Of a stretch of DNA of 64,000 nucleotides, positions 7,659 through 16,200 are shown piece after piece. The position numbers and the translations under genes are program-made. This stretch comes from RUG11783 sp964599695 (lineage in GTDB: Bacteria > Bacillota > Clostridia > Oscillospirales > Ruminococcaceae). Below the pieces are notes generated by a model. That model was not told the origin of the DNA and ran no database searches. It worked only from the letters and a program-made list of their open reading frames with translations. The stretch spans positions 1-64,000 of the forward strand of contig CAZRGP010000005.1 in NCBI GenBank assembly GCA_964599695.1. The letters run 5' to 3'. The first letter of the stretch is position 1, and each line of letters starts with the position of its first letter.

Positions 7659-9035
7659 TCAATCGTTCTGTGTTCCTGCGATCTTTCTCGCCACATAGAC
7701 CCCGCTGGCGGAAGCGTGGGACAGGGAGTGGGTCACTCCGCTTCCGTCCCCGATCACGTAGAGACCGGGGTACTTGGTCTCGAGGTCGTTGTTCACCGAG
7801 ACCTCCATATTGTAGAACTTCACTTCCACGCCGTAGAGGAGCGTGTCATCGTTTGCCGTTCCCGGTGCAATCTTGTCCAGCGCGTAGATCATCTCGATGA
7901 TGCCGTCCAGGATCCTCTTCGGAAGGACAAGGCTCAGGTCTCCCGGCGTCGCTGCAAGGGTCGGGACCACTGTGCACTCCGCGATCCTGCTCACGGTGCT
8001 CCTTCTTCCTCTCACGAGATCTCCGAAGCGCTGTACGATGACCCCGCCGCCCAGCATGTTGGAAAGCCTCGCGATGGATTCGCCGTATCCGTTGCTGTCC
8101 TTAAAAGGCTCAGAAAAATGCTTGCTCACCAGCAGGGCGAAATTGGTGTTGTCCGTGTGCTTGGAAGGATCCTCAAAACTGTGTCCGTTCACCGTGACGA
8201 TGCCGTTGGTGTTCTCGTTGACGACGATTCCGTGAGGATTCATGCAGAAGGTCCGGACATTGTCCTCAAACTTTTCGGTCCGGTAGACGATCTTGCTCTC
8301 ATACAGCTCATCGGTGAGATCGGAGAAGACCGCCGCGGGAAGTTCCACACGGACGCCGATGTCCACGCGGTTGGACTGGGTCGGGATGTCCAGCTCCTCA
8401 CAGACCTGCTGCATCCACTTGCTCCCGCTGCGTCCGACCGAGACGATGCACTTTTCGCACTCGAACTCGCCCTTATCCGTGATGATGCGGTAACCGCCAT
8501 CGGTCACTTCCAGCTTTTTGACGGGGGTGTCGAAATAGAAGTCCAGTCTGTCCTTCAGTTCATCATAAAGCTGCTGCAGGACAACGTAGTTCACATCCGT
8601 TCCCAGATGGCGCACCTCCGCGTCCAGGAGATGCAGGCCGTTCTGCAGGCACTTTTTCTTGATATCCTGATTGGCCGCGCGGTAGACCTTGGTCCCTTCT
8701 CCGCCGTGGGCCATGTTGATCCCGTCCACATACCACATCAGCTCGGTAGCGGCCTTTTTCCCGATCTTTTCGTAGAGCGTGCCGCCGAAGGAGTTGGTGA
8801 TATTGTATTTCCCGTCGGAGAACGCCCCGGCGCCGCCGAATCCGCTCATGATCGCGCAGACCGGGCACTTGATGCAGGACTTTACCTTCTTCCCGTCGAT
8901 GGGGCATTTCCTCTTTTCCAGGGGATGACCGAGCTCGAACAGAGCGACCTTCAGATCCGGCCTCTCCTTGCTCAGTTCATACGCGGCGTAGATCCCGCCC
9001 GGACCTCCTCCGACGATGATCACATCATATCTCAT
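7659..9035 (-). CDS. FAD-dependent oxidoreductase, COG2509-type
   Basis: This 458-residue flavoprotein starts with a Rossmann FAD-binding motif (DVIIVGGGPGGIYAAYEL, residues about 4-21) and ends with a second FAD contact (YPGLYVIGDGSGV, near 430). Between them are a cysteine group (KRKCP, then SCIKCPVCAIMSGFGGAGAFSDGKYN) and the VGRSGSKW segment seen in the uncharacterised COG2509 dehydrogenase family. The cysteines may form a disulfide or hold a metal cluster. AAGGAG lies before ATG 9035. Substrate unknown; it is related in fold to HI0933/GidA-type flavoproteins. It is monocistronic between two terminators. Confidence 0.85.
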   Translation of the reverse strand: MRYDVIIVGGGPGGIYAAYELSKERPDLKVALFELGHPLEKRKCPIDGKKVKSCIKCPVCAIMSGFGGAGAFSDGKYNITNSFGGTLYEKIGKKAATELMWYVDGINMAHGGEGTKVYRAANQDIKKKCLQNGLHLLDAEVRHLGTDVNYVVLQQLYDELKDRLDFYFDTPVKKLEVTDGGYRIITDKGEFECEKCIVSVGRSGSKWMQQVCEELDIPTQSNRVDIGVRVELPAAVFSDLTDELYESKIVYRTEKFEDNVRTFCMNPHGIVVNENTNGIVTVNGHSFEDPSKHTDNTNFALLVSKHFSEPFKDSNGYGESIARLSNMLGGGVIVQRFGDLVRGRRSTVSRIAECTVVPTLAATPGDLSLVLPKRILDGIIEMIYALDKIAPGTANDDTLLYGVEVKFYNMEVSVNNDLETKYPGLYVIGDGSGVTHSLSHASASGVYVARKIAGTQND

Positions 9036-9061
9036 TTGCCATTCACTCCTTAAAGAACAAA

Positions 9062-9102
9062 ACTGCGGATCACGTCCCCATGGGGAAACCGGGATCCGCA
9101 GT
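9062..9102 (-). terminator. Terminator of the nitroreductase-sortase operon
   Basis: Ten-base arms (ACTGCGGATC / GATCCGCAGT) enclose a smaller stem, and on the minus strand TTTTGTTCTTT follows directly. It lies 64 bases past the sortase stop and before the flavoprotein gene. Confidence 0.8.
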
Positions 9103-9165
9103 AAATATGCGAAATAGTATCCTAGTTAATTCTACTTCCGCGAACTTCGCGGTGTCAATATTCCG

Positions 9166-9924
9166 TTACCGCTGCACCACATCGGTCAGGACTGCCTGCA
9201 CCACATACCTTCCGGTGTCCTCCCCGCTTCCCACACAGGTGGAAAGTGTGATGATCCGGTCGTCCACATCCGGAACGATCCCGAAGTCGATGGCAGACCG
9301 TGAGACCTGGGAATCGATCCAGGATGCGAAGGTCGCGTCATCGGGAAGGACCATCTGATAGCAGTCACAGTACACATCGGTCTTGCTCACCGAGAAGATG
9401 GTGTAGATCAGCACCTCTCCGTCCCGATAGAGATGGACTTCCCTGTTCTGCTGTGCAAAGGTACGGTCAAGGAACTTTCTCAGGTCGGTGAACATGGACC
9501 CGTCGTTCATCCGGTGTCCGTAAATAAGGGTGTTCTTCGCGTTGAGATCCCCCAGCGCGTTGTAATCGAGAAAGATCACTCCGCCCACGTTCCACTGTCC
9601 GGAGAAGGTCCTGCGCAGATAATAGTCATTGTCCGGACCCTGGACCACCGGATATGAGATCGCCGTTCCCGGGATATCGATCCAGCACTTGAAGTCCGGA
9701 TTCACCCTCCGCAGGCCGTTGTAGTCAAACCGGAGATATCCGTCCGAGGCATACTCCTCCGCGCCGTCCGGGATCAGCATCTCCTCCCGGATGCTGTCGT
9801 ACTCCGCCCTTCCCTTTCTGTATTCGTTCAGGGAGGAGATCAGCTTGTAACCGGAAAAGATCATCACCCCGACGAGCAGGACGACGAGAATGTCTGTAAG
9901 CATCCTGTAAGTCTTCTTCTTCAT
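9166..9924 (-). CDS. srtB: Class B sortase
   Basis: This membrane-anchored transpeptidase of about 252 residues has one N-terminal helix (about residues 9-28) and an extracellular sortase fold. Catalytic residues are visible: His137 in IYGHR, Cys230 in ITLSTC, and the later Arg in TGRYVV. WIDIPGTAISYPVVQG and the two-residue gap to YYLRRTF match class B. Class B enzymes attach a small set of proteins (haem carriers, pilins) to peptidoglycan or to each other. ATG 9924 overlaps the nitroreductase stop by one base (TGATG), so translation is coupled. No substrate with a sorting signal occurs nearby. Confidence 0.92.
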   Translation of the reverse strand: MKKKTYRMLTDILVVLLVGVMIFSGYKLISSLNEYRKGRAEYDSIREEMLIPDGAEEYASDGYLRFDYNGLRRVNPDFKCWIDIPGTAISYPVVQGPDNDYYLRRTFSGQWNVGGVIFLDYNALGDLNAKNTLIYGHRMNDGSMFTDLRKFLDRTFAQQNREVHLYRDGEVLIYTIFSVSKTDVYCDCYQMVLPDDATFASWIDSQVSRSAIDFGIVPDVDDRIITLSTCVGSGEDTGRYVVQAVLTDVVQR

Positions 9925-10439
9925 CAAAGATACCGGACCAGATCCTCTTCAGGACGTGAGAGCGTGTGATTCGGGCCGGGAGCGGCATCCTCCGCCGGAT
10001 ATCCGATGGGCATCAGGAGAAGGGGGATCTCCGTGTCGGGGATATCGAACAGTTCCGCGGACAGCGTCGGCTCGAAGAGATTTACCCAGCAGGATCCGAT
10101 CCCGAGATCCCATGCCTGCAGCATCACGTGGGTGGCGACGATGCTGGTGTCCTGCTGCCCGGAGGTGCAGGAAGGGTCGGAAGGGTTCATCCATTCCTCC
10201 GCAAGATCATAGGTGAACATGAGGACGATCGGCGCCCCGTAGGAACACTTTGTGACCTCCTTCACCTTCTCAAGAGCCTCTTTGCTTCTCAGCACATAGA
10301 TACGGAACGGCTGATAATTTTTCGCCGTCGGTGCGGCGAGGCCCGTCTCAAGGATCTTATTCAGCTTTTCCTCTTCCACCGGTCTTCCGTCAAATTTGCG
10401 GACAGAATATCTGGCTTTCGCAAGATCATAAAAACTCAT
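9924..10439 (-). CDS. Nitroreductase family protein
   Basis: The 171-residue protein belongs to the FMN-dependent nitroreductase superfamily. It begins with the canonical MSFYDLAKARYSVRKFDG and has AAPTAKNYQPFRIYVL (FMN contact) and the C-terminal LLLMPIGYPAE. GGAGGG eight bases upstream supports ATG 10439 rather than a more distal ATG. Enzymes of this type reduce nitro or quinone compounds with NAD(P)H, but the physiological substrate is rarely known. It shares an operon with the sortase gene, which is an unusual pairing, and is transcribed divergently from the DUF3267 gene. Confidence 0.92.
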   Translation of the reverse strand: MSFYDLAKARYSVRKFDGRPVEEEKLNKILETGLAAPTAKNYQPFRIYVLRSKEALEKVKEVTKCSYGAPIVLMFTYDLAEEWMNPSDPSCTSGQQDTSIVATHVMLQAWDLGIGSCWVNLFEPTLSAELFDIPDTEIPLLLMPIGYPAEDAAPGPNHTLSRPEEDLVRYL

Positions 10440-10601
10440 CTTTTCACCCTCCTTTTTTCTCATGATATCACAAACGATACTTGTGTTGTGCACCTTCCTC
10501 TCTTTTGATCAAAGGCGCAAGTTCTTATTAAATCTGTATTCTAAATTACCTCGATTTAAGGTATACTCATACCATGTTATCGTTTCAACGGAGGATTCGC
10601 T

Positions 10602-11204
10602 ATGACTACTTGTCAGGTCCTGCCTGATGGGTACCGGGAATATTATTCCGTCGACTTGCAGAAGGACAAAAAGACCGCTCTGAAGGTAAACCTCTTCGCT
10701 TCGGCACTTACCGTCATCACCGGCCTTCCCATGCATCTCGCCTACCCCATTTGGCATCTATTCGATATGAGCGCAGGCTTTACAGAGTATCTGGTTCGGA
10801 TGGTCGTGTTCATTCTTTCCATCTTCGCCTATGTGTGCCTGCACGAACTCACGCACGCCGCGGTCATGAAACACTACGGAGCAAAGTCGGTGCGTTTCGG
10901 CTTCACCGGCCTTTACGCCTACGCGGGAAGTCTTGAGGACTATTTCGGAAAGTTTCCCTATATCCGGATCGCCCTGGCGCCGGTCATTGTCTGGGGGATC
11001 ATTCTTCTTATCCCCACCTTCTTTGTCCGGGGGCCGTGGCTCTGGGTGATCTTTTTCCTGCAGATCACCAACATCTCCGGCGCAGCCGGAGACATCTATG
11101 TCGCCGCCAAATTCTCCCGGTTTCCTGCCGATATTCTCGTGAAAGATACCGGCGTGGACATGACCGTATACTCCTGTGAAGGGAGAGCGGCCGATGAATT
11201 ATGA
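10602..11204 (+). CDS. DUF3267 putative zinc metallopeptidase, membrane protein
   Basis: The 200-residue protein has four membrane helices and the zinc motif HELTH at residues 81-85 at the end of the second helix, as in DUF3267 proteins (a predicted zincin group). A conserved NISGAAGDIYV segment near residue 157 may supply the third ligand. GGAGG precedes ATG 10602 and a TATACT -10 lies near 10562. Its last 11 bases overlap the Nudix gene. Family function is untested; membrane proteolysis is inferred from the motif. Confidence 0.82.
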   Translation: MTTCQVLPDGYREYYSVDLQKDKKTALKVNLFASALTVITGLPMHLAYPIWHLFDMSAGFTEYLVRMVVFILSIFAYVCLHELTHAAVMKHYGAKSVRFGFTGLYAYAGSLEDYFGKFPYIRIALAPVIVWGIILLIPTFFVRGPWLWVIFFLQITNISGAAGDIYVAAKFSRFPADILVKDTGVDMTVYSCEGRAADEL

Positions 11205-11658
11205 GAGAAGCTGCGGAGGTGTCCTCTTCACCGTGAAGGACGGGATCCCCTACTATGTCCTGGTCCAGGAGAATTACTACGGATTTCCGAAAGGACACAT
11301 GGAACAGGGGGAGACCGAGAGAAAGACCGCTCTACGTGAGATAAAGGAAGAGACCGGGATCACCGCGGTCATCGTGGGAGATTTCCGGAAGGTCGACCAC
11401 TACATGCTGAAGCATAAGCCGGATACCGAGAAGACCGTCGTCTATTTCCTTGCCTACTATGAGGATCAGGAGATCGTCTACCAGGAGGAAGAGCTCAACG
11501 GCGCTATCCTCGTCCCCTACCAGGAAGCCATAAAGCTGGTGACCCACATCCGTCTGAAAAAGGTCCTGAGAGAAGCAAACAGGGTCGCCCTGCGGTGGAT
11601 CGAAAAACAGAAGCGCCGCGCTTCGGGAGACCCCGCTCAGACTGTCGAGCAACACTGA
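11194..11658 (+). CDS. NUDIX hydrolase
   Basis: The 154-residue protein starts at ATG 11194, inside the end of the DUF3267 gene and behind GGGAGAG. The complete Nudix box runs from GHMEQGETE through REIKEETGI (residues about 34-56). The N-terminus (RSCGGVLFT, then YYGFPKGHME) resembles diadenosine-polyphosphate hydrolase (Ap4A-type) Nudix enzymes, which cut nucleoside polyphosphates. Substrate specificity cannot be read from the sequence. It is coupled to the DUF3267 gene and followed by a strong terminator. Confidence 0.9.
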   Translation: MNYERSCGGVLFTVKDGIPYYVLVQENYYGFPKGHMEQGETERKTALREIKEETGITAVIVGDFRKVDHYMLKHKPDTEKTVVYFLAYYEDQEIVYQEEELNGAILVPYQEAIKLVTHIRLKKVLREANRVALRWIEKQKRRASGDPAQTVEQH

Positions 11659-11666
11659 ATATCCGC

Positions 11667-11711
11667 CTCCGCCGGCGCCGGCATTTCTGCCCGGTCCCGC
11701 GGAGTTTTTTT
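11667..11711 (+). terminator. Rho-independent terminator after the Nudix gene
   Basis: CTCCGC (11667-11672) pairs with GCGGAG (11699-11704) around an internally structured GC-rich loop, followed directly by seven Ts (11705-11711). Confidence 0.85.
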
Positions 11712-11732
11712 ATCCGTGAACGGGGCCGCGCC

Positions 11733-12200
11733 TCACAGGATCTGCTCCATGCCGATCTTCTGTCTGGAAAGACCCATCGATTCGTAGAACGCCTGCGCGG
11801 AAGTATTGCACGCCCACACATTGAGCGTCACGTTATAACACCCTGCTTCCCGGGCAAACTCAAGCACGTACCGATACAGATCGCGCCCGATATGTTTTCC
11901 CCTGCACTTTTCGTCCACGCAGAGATCGTCGATATACAGTGTCCGGATATCGGTCAGGATATTGTCGTCCAGATGCTGCTGGAAGATGCAGAACGCGTAC
12001 CCGGTCACGGCTCCGTCGGTTTCCGCCACGAAGATCGGTCTTTCCGGATCCTTCAGGATCTCCCGGAGCTGGTCATCGGTATATTTTCTCGCCTCCGGTT
12101 TGAACAGGTCCGGTCTCCCCTCATGGTGGACACGCAGGACCTGAAGGAGAAGGTCGTGTATCGCCGGTATGTCTTTTTCCTGTGCGCGTCTGATCATCAT
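11733..12200 (-). CDS. GNAT family N-acetyltransferase
   Basis: This 155-residue protein is a single GNAT domain. The N-terminus MIRRAQEKDIPAIHDLL is typical, and the acetyl-CoA pyrophosphate-binding loop is in LCVDEKCRGKHIGRDL (residues about 92-107), followed by the ACNTSAQAFYESMG motif of strand 5 and helix 4. Such enzymes transfer acetyl groups to amines; the acceptor is unknown. AAAGGA lies before ATG 12200. It is convergent with the Nudix gene and divergent from the beta-glucosidase gene. Confidence 0.9.
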   Translation of the reverse strand: MMIRRAQEKDIPAIHDLLLQVLRVHHEGRPDLFKPEARKYTDDQLREILKDPERPIFVAETDGAVTGYAFCIFQQHLDDNILTDIRTLYIDDLCVDEKCRGKHIGRDLYRYVLEFAREAGCYNVTLNVWACNTSAQAFYESMGLSRQKIGMEQIL

Positions 12201-12290
12201 CGGATATTCCTTTCTGAACCGCTTTCGATCTGTAGCGTTTTACACTTCTATAATGTTAAAATTAATGTACCACTGTACGGAGGTTTTGTC

Positions 12291-14711
12291 ATGCAGCAGT
12301 ACGAGTCCGATCATCTGAAGCTTTTACGTGAAGGCCTTGCCGAATGCACGGTCCTTTTGAAATATGACGGTAGTTTTCCGCTTACATCACCCTGTCCGGT
12401 CTCCCTCTACGGGAGCGGCGCCAGACACACGGTCAAGGGAGGCACCGGATCCGGAGAGGTCAATTCCAGATACTTTGTCTCTGTTGAGCAGGGGCTCCGG
12501 GATTCCGGATTCACCGTCACCACCGATTCCTGGCTGGACGCCTACGACAAGGTCCTGGAGAAAGCCGAAAAGGATTTCCTCAGGCAGATCCGCGCATCCG
12601 CCCGCGCCCACCACACCCTGGCTGTTCTCGAAGGGATGGGAGCCGTCATGCCGGAACCGGAATACGACATCATGCTCTCCGGCAACTCCGACGTTGCCGT
12701 CTATGTGCTTTCCAGGAACTCCGGAGAAGGAAACGACCGGAAACCGGAAAAAGGCGATGTTCTCCTGACGGATACGGAGATCCGGGACATCCTGGCATGT
12801 GACCGGAAATACCGCAAATTCATGCTCGTTCTCAACGTCGGCGGTCCCGTGGACCTCACCCCCGTAAAGGACGTCAGCAACATCCTCGTTCTTTCCCAGC
12901 TTGGCGTTGAGACCGGAACTGCCCTCGCCGACATCCTGCTAGGCAGACATTTCCCCTCCGGGAAGCTCGCCACCACCTGGTCCTGCTGGGGCGATTACTG
13001 CAGCGTGGGAACGTTCGGCAATCCGGATGACACGGAATACAAAGAAGGCGTTTATGTAGGTTACCGCTATTTTGACTCCGTTGACAGGACGCCCCTCTAT
13101 CCTTTCGGCTTCGGTCTCGGATACACACGGTTCGCCATCGCTCCTGTCTCCGTGCAAAAGGAAAAGGAGTCCGTCACCGTGAAAGCCAGGGTGACCAACA
13201 GAGGGAACTTCGACGGCAAGGAAGTCGTTCAGCTCTATCTTTCCGCCCCCTCCGTCGAGCTGGACAAACCGTACCAGTCCCTCGCCGCTTTCACCAAGAC
13301 CGGTGTCATCCGCCCTGGGGCCTCGGAAGATATCGAGCTCCGTTTTGCCCTCTCCGATCTCGCTTCCTACAGCGAGAAGAAAGAGGCGTACGTCCTGGAA
13401 GCAGGAGACTATGTCCTGCGCCTCGGAAACAGCAGCAGGGACACCTCCCCGTGCGCCGTTCTCCGTCTTTCTGATGAAGTAGAGGTAAAAAAAGTAAAGA
13501 ATGTAATGGGAGCTCCGGGATTCGAAGACTGGAAACCGGAATCTCCCCGCAAATATGAGATACCGTCCGGATGCACCGTCCTGGAATTCGCTCCGGAAGA
13601 TTTCAGTCCCGTCACGGTCGACTACTCTGTTCCCGACAGGATCGACCACGCGCTGGGGCTCCTTGACGACGCCCATCTTGCCTACCTCGGGATCGGCGCG
13701 TTCAATCCCAAGGGCGGCATCGCCAGCGTGATCGGGGAAGCGAGCACGACTGTGGCAGGCGCTGCAGGAGAGAGCACCCACCAGGTCGATACCGCGGAAT
13801 ATCCCCCGCTGGTCATGGCGGACGGACCTGCCGGTCTGCGGCTGAGCAGGGAATTCTACCGCGATAAGGACGGCGTCCACTCATTCGGCGTGACCATGCC
13901 GGCCTCCATCGTGAAACTTCTCCCTGCCCCCGCCAGACTTTTCATGGGCGGAAACAAAAAGCCGAAAAAGGGCACCGTGATCGAAGAGCAGTACGCGACG
14001 GCCATCCCCATCGGTACCGCGATCGCCCAGAGCTGGAACACTGACTTCGCCAGGACATGCGGCGATATCGTCGGATCCGAGATGGAACGCTTCCATGTAG
14101 ACCTCTGGCTTGCCCCGGCGCTGAATATCCACCGCTCCATCCTGTGCGGAAGAAACTTTGAATATTACAGCGAAGATCCCCTCATCTCCGGAAAATTCGC
14201 GGCAGCCATCACCCTCGGCGTCCAGGCCCATCCCGGGTGCGGGACCACCATCAAGCACTTCGCCGCGAACAACCAGGAGACGAACCGGTACCGCAACAAT
14301 TCCCATGTAAGCGAGCGCGCCATGAGAGAGATCTATCTCAAGGGCTTCGAACTGTGCATCCGCGAATCCGATCCCGCCGCCCTGATGAGCTCCTACAACC
14401 TCCTCAACGGCATCCATACCTCGGAGCATCAGGGACTGTGCATCGATTACCTCCGAAGGGAATGCGGGTACGAGGGCATCGTGATGACGGACTGGGTGGT
14501 ATCCGCCACCGGCAATAAAAACTCCAAATACGGAGCTCCGAACAGCGCAAAGGTCGCTGCAGCAGGCCACACCCTGTTCATGCCGGGAAGCAAGGCCGAC
14601 TATGACGCCCTCGTCAAAGGAGTCGGCGATGAGACCGTATCCAGAAAGCAGCTTCAGATCAACGGTTCCCGTCTGCGCGCCGTAGCGAGAAGGCTCGGCC
14701 GCCTGAAATAA
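12291..14711 (+). CDS. GH3 beta-glucosidase with permuted domain order
   Basis: The 806-residue glycosidase has its domains in reversed order. The GH3 C-terminal (acid/base) domain comes first (residues about 60-270, with ADILLGRHFPSGKLATTW), then a fibronectin-III-like domain (about 290-390), then the GH3 N-terminal catalytic barrel (about 450-790). The nucleophile is Asp734 in GIVMTDW; KHFAANNQE and YYSEDP are also family motifs. This order is known from Butyrivibrio and Ruminococcus albus beta-glucosidases. There is no signal peptide, so it probably acts on imported oligosaccharides. GGAGG precedes ATG 12291; a TATAAT lies at 12249 and a small GTAC-N4-GTAC dyad follows it. Confidence 0.93.
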   Translation: MQQYESDHLKLLREGLAECTVLLKYDGSFPLTSPCPVSLYGSGARHTVKGGTGSGEVNSRYFVSVEQGLRDSGFTVTTDSWLDAYDKVLEKAEKDFLRQIRASARAHHTLAVLEGMGAVMPEPEYDIMLSGNSDVAVYVLSRNSGEGNDRKPEKGDVLLTDTEIRDILACDRKYRKFMLVLNVGGPVDLTPVKDVSNILVLSQLGVETGTALADILLGRHFPSGKLATTWSCWGDYCSVGTFGNPDDTEYKEGVYVGYRYFDSVDRTPLYPFGFGLGYTRFAIAPVSVQKEKESVTVKARVTNRGNFDGKEVVQLYLSAPSVELDKPYQSLAAFTKTGVIRPGASEDIELRFALSDLASYSEKKEAYVLEAGDYVLRLGNSSRDTSPCAVLRLSDEVEVKKVKNVMGAPGFEDWKPESPRKYEIPSGCTVLEFAPEDFSPVTVDYSVPDRIDHALGLLDDAHLAYLGIGAFNPKGGIASVIGEASTTVAGAAGESTHQVDTAEYPPLVMADGPAGLRLSREFYRDKDGVHSFGVTMPASIVKLLPAPARLFMGGNKKPKKGTVIEEQYATAIPIGTAIAQSWNTDFARTCGDIVGSEMERFHVDLWLAPALNIHRSILCGRNFEYYSEDPLISGKFAAAITLGVQAHPGCGTTIKHFAANNQETNRYRNNSHVSERAMREIYLKGFELCIRESDPAALMSSYNLLNGIHTSEHQGLCIDYLRRECGYEGIVMTDWVVSATGNKNSKYGAPNSAKVAAAGHTLFMPGSKADYDALVKGVGDETVSRKQLQINGSRLRAVARRLGRLK

Positions 14712-14728
14712 TATCCCTGCTCATACCG

Positions 14729-14758
14729 AAAGCCGCACCTTTTCCGGTGCGGCTTTTT
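14729..14758 (+). terminator. Rho-independent terminator after the GH3 gene
   Basis: An 11-base stem (AAAGCCGCACC / GGTGCGGCTTT) with a six-base loop is followed by Ts. It can serve the GH3 gene and, with its A-run side, the convergent mutT gene. Confidence 0.9.
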
Positions 14759-14762
14759 CATG

Positions 14763-15158
14763 TCATTCGTTCTGCATTCCTTCTTTTATTCTCGGGAGGA
14801 TCTTCCGGTCAGCCGGGAGCCAGTCCACCTGTTCCAGTTCATCAGACGAGATCCACTTCGTGTTCTCATGCTCCGTCAGCACGGGACTTCCTTCCCGGAT
14901 CTCCGCCCAGAAGCACTGCATGCGGATCGAGATATTGGGATATTCGTGCTCCACCACACCGATCTCCGCTCCGGGAACGATATCCACCCGGAGCTCTTCG
15001 CGTATCTCCCGCACAAGAGCCTCCCTGGGATCCTCCCCGCTTTCCACTTTTCCTCCGGGAAACTCCCATCCGTCCTTCTGCGGTCCGTATCCCCTCTGGG
15101 TGGCAAGGATCTTCCCTTCCCTGCGGATCACCGCTGCCACGACAGGTATCTTTTTCAT
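14763..15158 (-). CDS. mutT: MutT-type (8-oxo-dGTP) Nudix hydrolase
   Basis: This 131-residue protein begins KKIPVVAAVIRREGKILATQRG and has the Nudix box from GGKVESGED to REIREELRV (residues about 36-58), the arrangement of MutT/8-oxo-dGTP diphosphatases. These cleanse the nucleotide pool of oxidised dGTP and so limit transversions. The later WISSDELEQVDWLPAD segment is also typical. The start is fixed by AGGAGG seven bases before ATG 15158. It is monocistronic, divergent from the hydrolase gene and convergent with the GH3 gene. Confidence 0.88.
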   Translation of the reverse strand: MKKIPVVAAVIRREGKILATQRGYGPQKDGWEFPGGKVESGEDPREALVREIREELRVDIVPGAEIGVVEHEYPNISIRMQCFWAEIREGSPVLTEHENTKWISSDELEQVDWLPADRKILPRIKEGMQNE

Positions 15159-15246
15159 CTTTTCCTCCTGTAACAAAAGCCATACACTTATCCGGCGCGG
15201 TTGCATTATAATGGAACAAGGAACAAAGAATCGAGGAATATGACCT

Positions 15247-16200
15247 ATGTTGACCGCGCTGCTGATCATTGCATGCCTTTTTCTGACTGTATCATATATT
15301 ATATACCGACTGGGCTTCTATACTCCCAACAAATCCCAGCTGGAAGGCCTGGCCCACGAAAACAAGCCGGATCCGGATGAGACCCACAAGATGGTGACAC
15401 GCTGGGCAGCCGCCCTTGAGGCAAAGCCCTATGAACTTCTGGAGATCCGTTCCTATGACGGTCTGCGCCTGCACGGCAGATACTATCATCAGGCCGACGG
15501 CGCGCCGCTCCTTATCGGCTTTCACGGCTACCGCGGGACCCCATCCTGGGACTTCAGCGGAGGCTCCTCCCTGTATTCCGAACTGGGCTTCAACATCATC
15601 CTGATAGAGGAAAGAGGCCACTGCTCCAGCGAAGGGCACACCATCACCTTCGGCGTCAAGGAGCGCAGGGACTGCATCTCCTGGGTGGAATACGCCGTAT
15701 CCCGTTTCGGAGAGGATACCCCGATCATCATCGCCGGCATCTCCATGGGCGCCGCCACGGTACTGATGGCTTCCGGCCTGAAACTTCCGAAAAACGTGAA
15801 GGGGATCATCGCGGACTGTCCTTTTACCAGTCCGAAGGAGATCATCGACAAAGTCACCGAAAAGGACCTGAAGATCCCTGCCAGGCTCGCCTATCCCTTC
15901 ACCTGGACAGCCGCGTTCCTCTTCGCCGGATTCCGTCTCAATGAGGCGGATGCCGCGTCCGCTGTCAGGAACACGCCGGTCCCCGTCCTGCTGGTCCACG
16001 GCGAGGCGGATGACTTCGTCCCCATCGAAATGAGCAGGAAGATCCATGCGTCCAATCCGGACATGATCGAGTTTCATACTTTCCCCGGGGCGGGACACGG
16101 TCAGAGCTGCGTTGTGGATTTTGACCGGTACAAGAAGATCATCACCGATTTCACCGACCGCGTGTTGAAGGCACCAGAACAGGAGGAAGTTACCTTATGA
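15247..16200 (+). CDS. Alpha/beta hydrolase, membrane-anchored
   Basis: The 317-residue protein has one N-terminal hydrophobic helix (residues about 2-22) and then an alpha/beta hydrolase domain. The nucleophile elbow GISMGA supplies the catalytic Ser, the acid is Asp in HGEADDFVP, and the His is in PGAGHGQS; the oxyanion strand is IGFHGYRG. It resembles the BAAT/YqkD-like peptidase or esterase group of Firmicutes. The substrate is unknown. Its stop overlaps the cca start by four bases (ATGA), so the two are coupled. Confidence 0.88.
   Translation: MLTALLIIACLFLTVSYIIYRLGFYTPNKSQLEGLAHENKPDPDETHKMVTRWAAALEAKPYELLEIRSYDGLRLHGRYYHQADGAPLLIGFHGYRGTPSWDFSGGSSLYSELGFNIILIEERGHCSSEGHTITFGVKERRDCISWVEYAVSRFGEDTPIIIAGISMGAATVLMASGLKLPKNVKGIIADCPFTSPKEIIDKVTEKDLKIPARLAYPFTWTAAFLFAGFRLNEADAASAVRNTPVPVLLVHGEADDFVPIEMSRKIHASNPDMIEFHTFPGAGHGQSCVVDFDRYKKIITDFTDRVLKAPEQEEVTL

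Noticed and set aside
7521..9053. A 510-codon plus-strand frame opposite the COG2509 gene
   Set aside because: It is a shadow of a well-conserved flavoprotein, with no ribosome binding site.
12874..13128. A minus-strand frame beginning MCIRDR, a string known from sequencing-adapter artefacts
   Set aside because: The underlying bases are part of the continuous GH3 coding sequence and do not match the adapter beyond a few bases; coincidence.
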